Of a stretch of DNA of 64,000 nt, positions 1 through 49,141 are shown in pieces. Source of the stretch: Doryteuthis pealeii (Eukaryota > Mollusca > Cephalopoda > Myopsida > Loliginidae); assembly GCA_023376005.1 (NCBI GenBank), contig CM042160.1, forward strand, positions 84,498,729-84,562,728. The letters run 5' to 3'. The notes beneath the pieces are model-generated. The model was not told where the DNA came from and searched no databases. It saw nothing but the letters and a program-made list of their open reading frames with translations. The translations under genes were made by a program, and so were the position numbers. The first letter of the stretch is position 1, and every line of letters begins with the position of its first letter.

Positions 1-192
1 AATTCAAAATTCCTGAGGTCAGTCGTTGATTGGGTTTGTGGCAACCCTTGATGCACCAATTCTTTCCTATCGACTGTGCCAAAAAGTGTGGATGGTCCAA
101 CACAAGCCTTCACCACTATAAACAAATCACTGTGTGGGCGTTCATTGTGTGTGTGAACCCTCATGCGTCGAAAATCGACAAGAGTGTCCATA

Positions 193-227
<35 letters not shown>

Positions 228-230
228 ATA

Positions 231-883
231 CTAGCAAATATATGCACCCTCCGGGTGCAAGTATTTAAGTTTAATGTAATAAAATATTGTATTAAATTAG
301 AAAGGCTAATCAAACTAAATAAGAATACAGATAAAAAGATTTGAAATAGAGAGAGTATAATAAAAGATTTGAAACAGAGGGGTATAATAAAAAATGGAAC
401 AACTGAAACTTACTCTTCCATCACTCTCGTCTTTCATTGTTATTTTTTCTAATATAAGTATTTAGTTATAAGAGGAAGTAAAGAATAAAATGACAGTTAT
501 TTCTTCTTGTTAATGGATTTCATTTAAGATTCATTGAAGAGATTTTTACTTATATTCATTAAAATAAAACCAAACAGTTAGAAATCAATTATACTAAGCA
601 CATATTTATTAAATTCAATTTTGTAATATTAATATGCAAATTAGCCTTCCCGTTCACACTGTAAACCGCTATTTTGTTGTATATATAAATATAATTGCAT
701 GTTGTCAGTATGTAGACATAGTTAACAGTATTAATAATGTAAGACAATTTTATTAATAATTGAGGTTTAAATAAAAATAGAATCATGGAGAATGTGATGT
801 CAATAACTAAGAGAATTGTGACTTGAGTAGGAATATAGTTTCGGTTACAGACAGAAAAACACACAATCTCCATTATAATAAGA
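231..883 (-). mobile_element. Non-autonomous Helitron (family Hel-1)
   Basis: Read on the - strand it starts TCTTATTATAATGGAGATTG and ends with the hairpin GCACCCGGAGGGTGC, then ATATATTTGCTAG. TC at the 5' end, a CTAG (CTRR) 3' end behind a hairpin, and insertion between A and T are the Helitron hallmarks. No Rep/helicase ORF is present. Its left flank is (TA)n. Confidence 0.85.
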
Positions 884-1065
884 TATTTGCGGAACATTTC
901 AAAAGGATTGTATGTTATTTGATTGCATAGATTACATTAACCTCGTGTGTGTGTGGTGAATCTGCCGACCGGACGTCGTCTTATCGTCTCAGTTCTTTTC
1001 TCTTTTTTTTTTCTTTTTTCGAATTGTTCACAGAAATATGGGAACACATCACATACAAACGCAGC

Positions 1066-1126
<61 letters not shown>

Positions 1127-1845
1127 ATTACTGAGAAAAGCCGACAAAACCAAGCGACTAGTTCTTCATCGTTCGGACCGAAATATTCCGCTCGCAAGAA
1201 ATCGAACATTTTATCAATACTTGGCCCAGATTTTTGGGCAACCAACCGGGTCGTGCTGACCCCTAGCTGTAACGTCTATCAAATAAAACAGAACAGATGC
1301 TTTCCCAGGGGACGAATATAAATAATGAACAACCATATGCGGGTACTCTCGTATCTTTAGGTACGGTCAGGGATTCGTATTTTTTTACTTGTACCCTGTA
1401 ACACAGTACAATCTGTCGAGTTGGTTGGTTAGTTGATTGGTTGGTTGGTTGGTTGGTTGTACTGCTTAGCCATCACGATTCAGTTCTTAAGTAACATGAG
1501 TCACTAACCAGTGGTCCCATTGGGGGGGGGGTTAATATTCACCAACAAACTATTCGCTTACAAATCATATATATAAAACAAAAGCAACAAAAAACGGGAT
1601 TTGCTTCAAATAGTCCAGAATGGTTGAAATACCATTAAAAAAACATTCATCTGATGATTGTTCCAGTCTATAACTCTGCTAATGAGGCATAATAGGCCGT
1701 AATGTACATACAGAGAATGACTTTTTTCTCGATGTGTTTACGCTTTACATTTGAACAGATATATTCGCCTAATTCATTAATTATCAACTAATTCATTTTC
1801 AAATTAGGTATGACTTCAATTAACCACATATTCTCCTCCACCACC

Positions 1846-1879
<34 letters not shown>
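884..1879. other. Unassigned stretch with (CT)n and (GGTT)n
   Basis: Contains the CT microsatellite and a GGTT run (1418-1459). A - strand frame (1130-1245: SIDKMFDFLRAEYFGPNDEE) and a + strand frame are both open; neither has splice sites I trust. Confidence 0.4.
1067..1125 (+). repeat. (CT)n microsatellite
   Basis: About 29 CT units; responsible for Ser/Leu- and Arg/Glu-only reading frames. Confidence 0.97.
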
Positions 1880-1880
<1 letters not shown>

Positions 1881-2112
1881 ACTTCTTCACAGGAGTAGGA
1901 TGTGAAACAAGGCCAATTTTTAAGCGGAGTTTAACTGGTTTCAATTTAGAGTTTTCCTTCTCTAGAATGGTTGCCTAATCAAGGTTCAAGAGCCGAGTCT
2001 TCCTTACTATTTATCCATAGCTGGAGGGAGAGTACGTGGATGCATACATTTCCCAATGATATTAGCGCTATGTGAAAATGCAAACAGCCTCCTCCAGGAT
2101 TTGAACCCGCAT
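1880..2112 (-). mobile_element. S2 SINE, truncated
   Basis: Reverse copy from ACTTCTTCACAGGAGTAGGA to TCCTCCAGGATTTGAACCCG. Confidence 0.75.
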
Positions 2113-2234
2113 TTTGCTTCAAATAGTCCAGAATGGTTGAAATACCATTAAAAAAACATTGATTTGATGATTGTTAATCTGTGTTGCCAACCTGAAAATT
2201 AAAAGAAATCTGTCATTACTTTCAAGATGTCATG

Positions 2235-3470
2235 TCAACTTTAGGGTTATTTTACGCCGAAGACATTTTGTTTTATTCATTTTTGTTCGATATTCGATTT
2301 TTTGTAAAACCCATTTTTTTTAAACATATTTTTTCAAAACTGAATTTTGATTCATGTAACCTGAGGATGGGACCCTAACAGGTACTACCACCCCAGGTCA
2401 GAGTGGACCTAGGAGTAATGGCGATGATAGAATACTCCACACTCCCCAGACTTGGAACCTCGCCACTTGTTTAACGTCATACCCAGGACACTAAGACCGT
2501 CAGCCACCATCTTCTAGCACTTACAAGGTGTGTCAAAAAGAGATCGAGATTTTCGGTAGATTTTGACACACCTTGTATTCTGAAAAATTAACGTTCCATT
2601 CATTATTCATTTCTGTATAGATAAATACAGCTTTAATATCTGTACTTTTTGGCACACCTTGTATTCTGAAAAATTAACGTTCCATTCATTATTCATTTCT
2701 GTATAGATAAATACAGCTTTAATATCTGTACTTTTTGGCACACCTTGTATTCTGAAAAATTAACGTTCCATTCATTATTCATTTCTGTATAGTAAATACA
2801 GCTTTAATATCTGTACTTTTTGGCACACCTTTATTCTGAAAAATTAACGTTCCATTCATTATTCATTTCTGTATAGGTAAATACAGCTTTAATATCTGTA
2901 CTTTTTGGCACACCTTTTATTCTGAAAAATTAACGTTCCATTCATTATTCATTTCTGTATAGGTAAATACAGCTTTAATATCTGTACTTTTTGGCACACC
3001 TTTTATTCTGAAAAATTAACGTTCCATTCATTATTCATTTCTGTATAGGTAAATACAGCTTTAATATCTGTACTTTTTGGCACACCTTGTATTCTGAAAA
3101 AAAAAGGTTACATTTATTGTTCATTTCTATCAGTCTCGATACTTTTATGACACACCTTGTATATGATGAAAAGGGTTGGGTTTTGCCATAAGAGCAATAC
3201 GGTCGGGACAATCATATAGGTGCTAGGTCTTGACATGGCCAGCCGATTAATCGATGGTCCCACTCCGACCGCCCGTCTAGCCCAAGTAAAGACCAAAGTG
3301 GAGTGTTTCATGTCATGAACTGTTCAACCATCATGATTCCACCCTTAAGTATCACGGATCGCCACCCACGGTCAACAGGTGGTCCCATTAGGGAGAGATT
3401 TTACCCCTATGCAGAGGTGCAGTCGATGTATTCTACTTCCCCAGTTGACAATACGGACATTTGTTTGAGT
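2235..3470 (-). repeat. Dispersed ~590-bp repeat D, split by the MITE
   Basis: Left piece 2235-2521 and right piece 3162-3470 are the two halves of the reverse copy of the element best seen at 25275-25865. Confidence 0.78.
2524..3159. mobile_element. Mariner-type MITE with internal 86-bp tandem array
   Basis: Terminal inverted repeats CAAGGTGTGTCAAAAAGAGA and CTTTTATGACACACCTTG with TA duplicated outside. Inside, an 86-bp unit (GTATTCTGAAAAATTAACG to CTGTACTTTTTGGCACACC) repeats from 2567 in about seven copies, each ending in the outer inverted-repeat motif. It interrupts the dispersed repeat at 2235-3470. Confidence 0.8.
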
Positions 3471-3535
3471 GTCGCTCTCAGCCACATTTTCAGTTGTTGA
3501 AATAATTAAGTTTTTCAAAAGATTATTTTAACTTG

Positions 3536-4081
3536 TAAAAATATGCACCCTTCGAGCGTAAGTATTTAAGTTTTGATGTAATGAAACATATCAAATTAGA
3601 AAGACTAACGAAATTAAATAAGAACGCATACAAAAAGATTACAGTTATTTTAATTATATTTTAATTGGTTTCTATATAAAACCATTCATAGGATTGATTT
3701 TAATATGTTGGAGAATAAAACAATAATTCTAGAGATCAATAACACCAAGTAATTATTTATTAAACCCGGTTTTGTTCAAACCAGTATGCAAATTAACCAC
3801 ACCATATATTATGTGAACTTTTATTTTTTAGTGATATATAATATATATATATATGTCGGATTTTAAACGCACTAATAACATGGGCTGTTTTGAGGCAAAT
3901 CTAACTCAGATTTTCATAGAGACCTCGGTAATAAATTAGACTTATTCCATGTATTAATGATTTTGACTACAAATCAGATACTCATTGATTAACTTCCTCA
4001 ATTCCAGAGGGTATGTTGACGTAAACAGTGACATGGTTTCGGTTACAGATAGACAGACACTGAATCCCCATTATAATAAGA
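3536..4081 (-). mobile_element. Degenerate Hel-1 Helitron
   Basis: Same family as 231-883 but diverged; the 3' hairpin is CACCCTTCGAGCG and CTAG is mutated. It includes a (TA)n insertion near 3838-3855. Right end is CCCCATTATAATAAGA. Confidence 0.7.
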
Positions 4082-4319
4082 TTTTAAGTTAACGTTCAAC
4101 TCAATAATTGTTAATTGTTCGATATTTCCAAGAAACAATCGAACTGAATTTAGTTCTTCGATTTTGTTTGCAGAAGTAGATACGACATGTAAAACGATTT
4201 TGGTAAAAAGGTTTCCAAGCGGAAGTAGTTTCCCACCCAATCAAACAGAAGTGGATGTTTGCGGGGCTGCGGACAATCCAATCAAAAGAAGTGATATTGA
4301 CCAGTATTTAAAGTAAGTT

Positions 4320-4344
4320 TCTTCTTCTTCTTCTTCTTCTTCTT

Positions 4345-4407
<63 letters not shown>

Positions 4408-4409
4408 TA
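4320..4409 (+). repeat. (TTC)n(TTA)n compound microsatellite
   Basis: About 18 TTC then 12 TTA units, the tail of a reverse LINE fragment. Confidence 0.95.
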
Positions 4410-4830
4410 GTTTTTCTCAACAGCATTTCCAGTACTCCAATGAGCATTCTGGCAGATTGCAGCAATGCAGTATTCTGGATGGTTTCAATTTTTCCTCTGA
4501 TTTCCAGATTTTCCAGTCTTTTTCCAAGGGGCCGTTCCAAGTGCACTAACTACAATTGGCACCACTTTGAATTTCATATTCTATGAAAATCTCTCGCCAA
4601 CCTTCTCTATCATTCATTGTCCCAGGGAGGTCTTCTGTGCAGCATCCAGTATTTGCGCAGAGCTGGTCAATGTAGGTCCTTGCTGGGCGTCCCACATTAG
4701 CATGTGTATGTGTTGGCTTTCACAGGAGAATGTCATTATGAGTTCGTCCTTGTTTCTCCAGAGAGCTGGAGACATGAGACTTGTCGCTCAGCCTCCAGTG
4801 AATCCCCGGCTAAGGTGGGCGTGAAAAACT
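4390..4830 (-). mobile_element. Two retroelement 3' fragments
   Basis: 4390-4580 is the reverse of the LINE tail seen at 4888-5440; 4580-4770 is a reverse RTE-type C-terminal fragment, recognisable by homology to 33598-34019. Between (TTC)n(TTA)n and (TAA)n arrays. Confidence 0.65.
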
Positions 4831-4837
4831 CTAAGGG

Positions 4838-4887
<50 letters not shown>

Positions 4888-4888
<1 letters not shown>

Positions 4889-5440
4889 TGATCCACTGGG
4901 AGTTATGCAAAAAATTTAATTTTGACCATACAACAAAATAGTATATGCATAAACCAGAATCTGTTCTTGAGAACGAAACACGTAAAATTCTCTGGGACTT
5001 TGAAATAAAAACGGATCACCTTATCTCAGCAAGAAGACCAGACCTAGTGTTGATTAACAAAAAAGAAAGAACTAGTCAATTAGTGGATTTTGCAGTTCCA
5101 GCAGATCACAGGGTGAAGCTAAAGGAAAATGAAAAAATGGACAAATATCTGGACCTTGCCAGAGAACTGAAAAAGTTATGGAATATGAAAGTGAAAGTGA
5201 TACCAATTGTAGTTGGTGCACTTGGAACAGCCCCAAAAGGATTGGAAAAGGGTTTGGAAAAGATTTTGGAAATCAGAAGGAGGGTTGAAACCATTCAGAA
5301 CACTGCACTGCTGCAATCTGCCAGAATACTCAGAAGAGTCCTGGAGACCTGAGGAGACTTACTGTCACTCAGACTCCAGTGAAATACCATCAGCTAACGC
5401 TGATGTGAAAACTCAAAAGGAGTAAATAATAATAATAATA
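4888..5440 (+). mobile_element. Non-LTR retrotransposon 3' fragment
   Basis: Open frame 4945-5352 reads ILWDFEIKTDHLISARRPDL, VDFAVPADHRVKLKENEK and SARILRRVLET, a common animal LINE C-terminus that follows a reverse transcriptase. It ends in a (TAA)n tail. 5'-truncated at (TAA)n. Confidence 0.75.
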
Positions 5441-5504
5441 ATAATAATGGCACAATTTGCTTTTTTGTTGACATTTGAATTGGATATGACAAATGATAAA
5501 TCAT

Positions 5505-6125
5505 ACGATGCAACTCTGTCGGTTTGGGGCTTTAGAATATACCGACTGCACCTCTACATAAAGGTAATACCCCACCAATGGGACCACCTATTGGCCGTGG
5601 GTGGTGACCCATGATGCTTAAGGGTTGAATATTAGTGGCTGAGCAATCCAAGACATGCAACACTCGCCTTTAGCCCTTAATTAGACTAGACGGGCACTCG
5701 GAAAAGCCCCCCTCCGATCAATCGACTGGTTGCGTCAAGTTCTAGCACCTATATAATTGTCCCAACCCTATTACCCTTATGGCAAACCCCAAACCTTTTT
5801 ATCATATATGTGCTAGAAGGCGGTGGCTGAGGATCATATTGTTCTAGGTATGAGGTTAAACTCTCTCTGTTTGGAGCTCTGGGGAATATGGAATATCCCT
5901 TCACCACCATTACTCCCAGGTTCACTCTGACCCCGAGTGGTAGTACCTGTTAGGATACCATCCATGGGTTAACTAGATCAAAAGATGAGTTTTAAAAATG
6001 TGTTAAAATTGAGTTTAAAAGAAAAATTGAATGCCCAACCAGAATGAATAAAACAAAACGTCTTCGGCATAAAATAACCCCATAATGGTTGATACGCCGT
6101 AAAATCCAACCAACCAATCAACCAA
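5505..6125 (+). repeat. Dispersed repeat D
   Basis: GTCGGTTTGGGGCTTTAGAA start, AGTGGTAGTACCTGTTAGG, and an AACC-rich tail (CCAACCAACCAATCAACC). Confidence 0.82.
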
Positions 6126-6149
6126 CGGCAAACTGGGTCTTATTAACTG

Positions 6150-6404
6150 CCTCCGGTTTAGCTCAGTCGATATAGCGTTCAGCTAAGAATCACAAGGTTC
6201 CTGGTTCGATACCGACCCTCGTCAACTCAGCGTATGAGTAGCACAGGGATCTGTGCGGTAAAGTGAGGAGCTGATGATAGGTGTGGCGCTCCACCTTAGA
6301 TGGTAAAATAATCTCCTTGGTCTAGCGCTATTGAAAAGGGGATAGACTCCGTCGCTATCTGGCAGATACCGACATTCGGCCGTCACGACGACTTTACTTA
6401 CTTA
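6150..6404 (+). mobile_element. tRNA-derived SINE (family S1)
   Basis: tRNA-like head GGTTTAGCTCAGTCGATATA with B-box GGTTCGATACC, conserved body (GATCTGTGCGGTAAAGTGAG, GTGTGGCGCTCCACC) and tail to about 6404 (GACTTTACTTACTTA). Layout recalls octopus CORE-SINE OR2. Confidence 0.85.
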
Positions 6405-6430
6405 TATGCTGGAAAATATAACAATTATAA

Positions 6431-6885
6431 CGTTTTTGTAACTTTATTTTTTTTTTTTTACTTTATTTTTTTGTTACTTTATTTTTTTTGTTATTTTATT
6501 TTTTTATTACTTTATTATTTTTGTTACTTATTTTTTGTTACTTTATTTTTTGTTACTTTATTTTTTGTTTTATTTTTTTATTACTTTATTTTTTTGTTAC
6601 TTTATTTTTACTTTATTTTTTTTGTAACTTTATTTTTTGTTACTTTATTTTTTTTTTTTATTTTTTTTGTAACTTTATTTTTTGTTATTTTATTTTTTTT
6701 TACTTTATTTTGTTACTTTATTTTTTTATTTTTTTGTTACTTTATTTTTTTGTTACTTTATTTTTTTGGTATTTTATTTTTTTGTTACTTTTTTTTTGTT
6801 ACTTTATTTTTTTTTTTTTACTTTATTTTTTGTTACTTTTTTTTTGTTCTTTATTTATTTATTTTTTGTTACTTTATTTTGTTAG
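6431..6885 (+). repeat. T-rich (TTACTTTATTTTTTTG)n array
   Basis: Irregular tandem of TTACTTTATTTTTT units; it forms an exceptionally long pyrimidine-rich run into the acceptor of exon 1. Confidence 0.85.
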
Positions 6886-45197
<38,312 letters not shown>

Positions 45198-45252
45198 ACG
45201 GATATACAGCAAAAAACCTTTTGAATCTGTGTTTTTTCCCTCTCACCCCACC

Positions 45253-45258
45253 AATAAA
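45253..45258 (+). promoter_or_regulatory. Possible polyadenylation signal of gene A
   Basis: AATAAA lies 55 bp after the gene A stop codon, in single-copy sequence ahead of a SINE. No transcript evidence. Confidence 0.5.
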
Positions 45259-45372
45259 GCAAGGGTCGCCAAAGCCTTTTCGTCCGTCAACCACTTTAGT
45301 CCCATCTCGTTCCGCATCGACCCCCATATCTCTTATAAAATGTCAATACAAAAGTAAGTAAAGTAAAATTAA

Positions 45373-45617
45373 AGTAGTCGGGGCGGCCTAATGTCGGTAT
45401 CGGCCAGACAGTGAAGGAGTCTATCTCCTTTTCACTAGCGCTAGACCAAGGAGATTATTTTAGCATCTGAGGTGGAGCGCCACACCTACCACCGGCTCTT
45501 CACTTTACCGCACAGATCCTTGTACTACTCATTCGATGAGTTGGCGAAGGCCGGTATCGAACCAAGAACCTTGTGATTCCTAGCCGAACACTCTACCGAC
45601 TGAGCTAAACCGACCCT
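45373..45617 (-). mobile_element. S1 SINE
   Basis: Nearly complete reverse copy, GTCGGGGCGGCCTAATGTCG to CTCTACCGACTGAGCTAAAC, in the 3' flank of gene A. Confidence 0.87.
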
Positions 45618-45661
45618 TAAAATACAAAAGTACCCTACCGTAATGTACCATATCTTGAATG

Positions 45662-47300
45662 AGTAGATGTTAGCTAAAATATCAGGGGGTGTCAAAATTT
45701 AGGCACCGGACATGTACCCCGATAAGGGGGGGGGGGTCACTTAATTAAAAATTGTGATATTGTGTACCAAGCACCTATTACTTAAGCATAACGTTTATTA
45801 TCTGCATGTAGATATAACATAAATAATTCGTTTATATATCTAGATGATAAATCAAAATAATTTATAATAAACTATTTCAATTTTTTAAATGCATGTCATG
45901 ATGTCATTGTTTCTATTAACTTAAACTTTTAACTTAACTAACCAAGTCATTTTATAATTTAATAAAGATAGACAACTCATTCAACTGTGGCTTATGGAAA
46001 TCTAATAGATTGCAATGGTGTTATCAGAATAATAATTGATTAGAATATTTTTATTCATTTTGTTATTGTTCAAAAGAACTACAATGGTTAAATTAAAAAA
46101 ATGACTAATAGTACTATGTAGTCACTTGGTTACCTCATTTCAGGAATGAAGCCGTCTTCTTTAGAGATACCAGATACTTTTTTTTCATCGATCCCCATTC
46201 GACCCCTTGGCTATTATCGACCCCCTCACCAACCCCTAGGGACTCCCTCGGACCACCTTTGGCGACCCATGCAATAAAGTTTATATAATGACAGGAATTA
46301 TTTCTTTTAATTTTTTAGATGAGGCTTGATGTATATTATTTTGATTTTTCGGACTGCTGTTCTCATCTTTATTGTCGTATGCAAAAAAAAAAAAAAAAAA
46401 ATTAAAAAAAAAACTTTTCGGCTGCTGTGTCCTCTGACATTCTTTAGGGTGTTCTCTGTCTATCCGAGCATAGCAATGATCCAACTTGGAAATCATTTTA
46501 AATAGTGATCTCATTAAAATAAGGATGTCATTGTTTTTGCACGCCTATCAATTCGAGAAGCGTCACAAGAATACAATATTGGAAAGGCTAGATTAAATTT
46601 TTTTTAGGTAAATAACATTTGGATTTTGCTCTTCCAGTCGTGCAGGAAACGCCAATGAACAATTTTTTTTTCTTTTAATGATCATGATGCTTCTCGTGAT
46701 GCTTCTCAGTTTGATAGGCGTGCAAATAAATGGCGCCCTTATTCGATTGAGATCTTCAAAAGTTCTTCGACACCTTGTTTGATCAACATTCAAACTATTC
46801 AAATTGATTTCTCAGGATGGGTCATTGCTATGCTCGGATAGATAGGGGACATCTGAAGAAGACCGGTGGATACAGCGATCGAAACGTTGTGTTTTTACAT
46901 ACCATAATAAAGATGAGTACAACAGTCCTAAGAATCAAGATAATTACAGACATATATTACTGACAATATTATAATTCTTCTAAATGATTCAACACTTTTT
47001 ATATCCACCGTTTTTTTTACTGTTATTGCCGTTGTTTCCATTTCTTTCAGAAATTCGCGATATCCTTTTTTGAATGATATAATAAAAACCCTTTAAATAA
47101 AACAGGAATTAGACTTATTTATTCCTAGCAGAATAAAAATAAAATTTTAAAAAATTAAAAAAAAAAAAAAACATAGCAAAAACAGAATTCTAATATTCAA
47201 CTAATGTTCTGTCCCTGGTTCAAGTAATTCCGATATTTCGGGTGAAACTTCACCCTTTCTCAAGGTATAGGGAATAGAGACTATCTGGAGAAAAAGGAAA
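45662..47300. other. Intergenic stretch between genes A and B
   Basis: AT-rich with two inverted Penelope-type termini (46400-46560 and 46660-46930, sharing GAGCATAGCAATGA and CACGCCTATCAA). No exon. Confidence 0.5.
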
Positions 47301-47312
47301 TTACTGTATATG

Positions 47313-47372
<60 letters not shown>

Positions 47373-47406
47373 TGTGTGTGTTTTCACCTGTTTTTTCATT
47401 TTCTTA

Positions 47407-47484
<78 letters not shown>

Positions 47485-47494
47485 TATATTAAGA

Positions 47495-47857
47495 AAAATG
47501 AAAAAACACAGGTTTAAGTGGTGAGTTTATTGACCGACGCTGCAGTGTTTCGATCTATTAATTAGATCTTCTTCAGGGCATTTGTTGGTATATGGAAGGT
47601 GATAAGAAATTATTTATCACAGAATAACGAGAAAAACGAGTGGTAGTCATTGCTATTCATCTGTTTAAAAAATTTTGAGGTTTGAAAAAAGGGGACGGTT
47701 TGAAATATGACGTCAAATATTCTCTTTTATGGCGTGAGTATGGGACGGTGTAGGTGTGTGTATCGAATGAAAACATTGTGCATTTTTTAGGTGTGTGGTT
47801 GTGTGTGTGTGTGTATAATTTTTTTGCGATAAACGACAGCGGAAATAAAACTTAAGG

Positions 47858-47897
<40 letters not shown>

Positions 47898-47962
47898 CGA
47901 AACACTGCAGCGTCGGCCAATAAACTCACCACTTAACCCATTTAAACTTGTGTTTTTTCATT
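47495..47962. repeat. Inverted terminus pair
   Basis: ATGAAAAAACACAGGTTTAA and reverse at 47940-47962, with CACTGCAGCGTCGG and a - strand CCTGAAGAAGATC...GATCGAAAC hammerhead-like core. Confidence 0.7.
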
Positions 47963-48130
47963 TTTTCGGGTGGATGATGGACGAATCCCGAAGGACATCC
48001 TCTATGCAGAGCCCTCGTATGGCAAGAGACAGAGTAGTCACTCCCCAGCTACGTTTCAAGGATGTCTGCAAGAATGATATCATGTTCTTTGGCATTAACC
48101 CTTCCAGCTGGGAAAATTTGTCTGTTAACA
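47960..48130 (+). mobile_element. LINE C-terminal fragment
   Basis: Reads LRFKDVCKNDIMFFGINPSS, related to the ORF at 31380-31958 (-). Confidence 0.6.
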
Positions 48131-48351
48131 GGTGGGCGCATTGTGGTGGTGGGGACTTACCTCTGTAGAGGTGCAGTCGGCGTATTCTACGGTCCCAGCC
48201 GACAGGGCGAATATTGCTTTTGGGTTTGGTTTGTTGAATTTTACGGCATGCTAACCTTTGCTGGATTATTTTATGCAGATGTTTTGTTCTGTTCATGCTT
48301 GATGGGTATTCAAAAAGAGAGGTGTGGGAGGGGAGGGAAAGAAAGAGAAGT

Positions 48352-48354
<3 letters not shown>

Positions 48355-48401
<47 letters not shown>

Positions 48402-48442
48402 CAAGAGAGAGAGAGAAAAAGAAAGAGAAAGAAAGAGAGTAC

Positions 48443-48495
<53 letters not shown>

Positions 48496-48566
48496 GAGAG
48501 AGAAAGAGAGAGAGAGAGAATGAGAAAGAGAGTGAGAGAGTGAGAGAGAAAGAAAGAGAAAGAGAG

Positions 48567-48605
<39 letters not shown>
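48355..48605 (+). repeat. (GA)n/(TA)n compound microsatellite
   Basis: GAGA/GAAA runs split by two (TA)n blocks; a further GA block follows at 48850-48920 across the S1 SINE. Confidence 0.93.
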
Positions 48606-48608
<3 letters not shown>

Positions 48609-48611
48609 TAA

Positions 48612-48846
48612 GTAAGTAAAGTGGTCGGGGCGGCCTAAAGTCGGTATCAGCCAGTCAGCGAGGGAGTCTATCCCCTTTTCAATAGCGCTAGACCAAGGAG
48701 ATTGTTTTTAGCATCTGAGGTGGAGCGCCACACCTACCATCAGCTCCTTACTTTACCGCACAGATCCCTGTGCTACTCATACGCTGAATTGGCGGGGACC
48801 GGTATCGAACTAGGAACCTTGTGGTTTCTAGCCGAACGCTCTACCG

Positions 48847-48853
<7 letters not shown>
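48612..48853 (-). mobile_element. S1 SINE
   Basis: Reverse copy GTAAAGTGGTCGGGGCGGCC to CTCTACCGACTGAG, where the head merges into (GA)n. Confidence 0.87.
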
Positions 48854-48883
<30 letters not shown>

Positions 48884-48996
48884 AAGAGAGAGAGAGAAAG
48901 AGAAAGAGAGAAAGAGAGAGATTCACCTAAACAGAGACGTACAGACAGAACAAAACACAGAAGTTTTTTTAATATTTAGTTTTCTTTCTTTTCTTT

Positions 48997-49141
48997 TTAC
49001 ATACAAACTCGCAATCCGCTTCCGAGTTGGGGCTTGTTACCGGTGTACACCTCGCTCAATAAATGATACAAGTCGGGTTGGTGTTTCTTCATGTACTCAC
49101 GTGCCGCCATCTCATCGCTGCAAGCGCTATCAGTGCCGCAC
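48997..49141 (-). CDS. Gene B terminal exon
   Basis: Acceptor TTTTTTTCCAG, stop TAA at 48997-48999. It encodes CGTDSACSDEMAAREYMKKH, QPDLYHLLSEVYTGNKP and LGSGLRVCM. It joins the previous exon in phase. A 49-bp minisatellite begins about 100 bp into the flanking intron. Confidence 0.87.

Noticed and set aside
947..1321. SLSLSL and RERERE frames (also at 48062-48569, 54408-54961)
   Set aside because: Translations of GA/CT/CA microsatellites.
4567..4824. + strand open frame of 85 codons
   Set aside because: Reverse reading of an RTE C-terminal fragment; so are the + frames at 59603-60100 and the - frame at 33664-33867.
46281..46802. - strand frames in the intergenic stretch
   Set aside because: They overlap inverted Penelope-type termini and contain A/T-run peptides.
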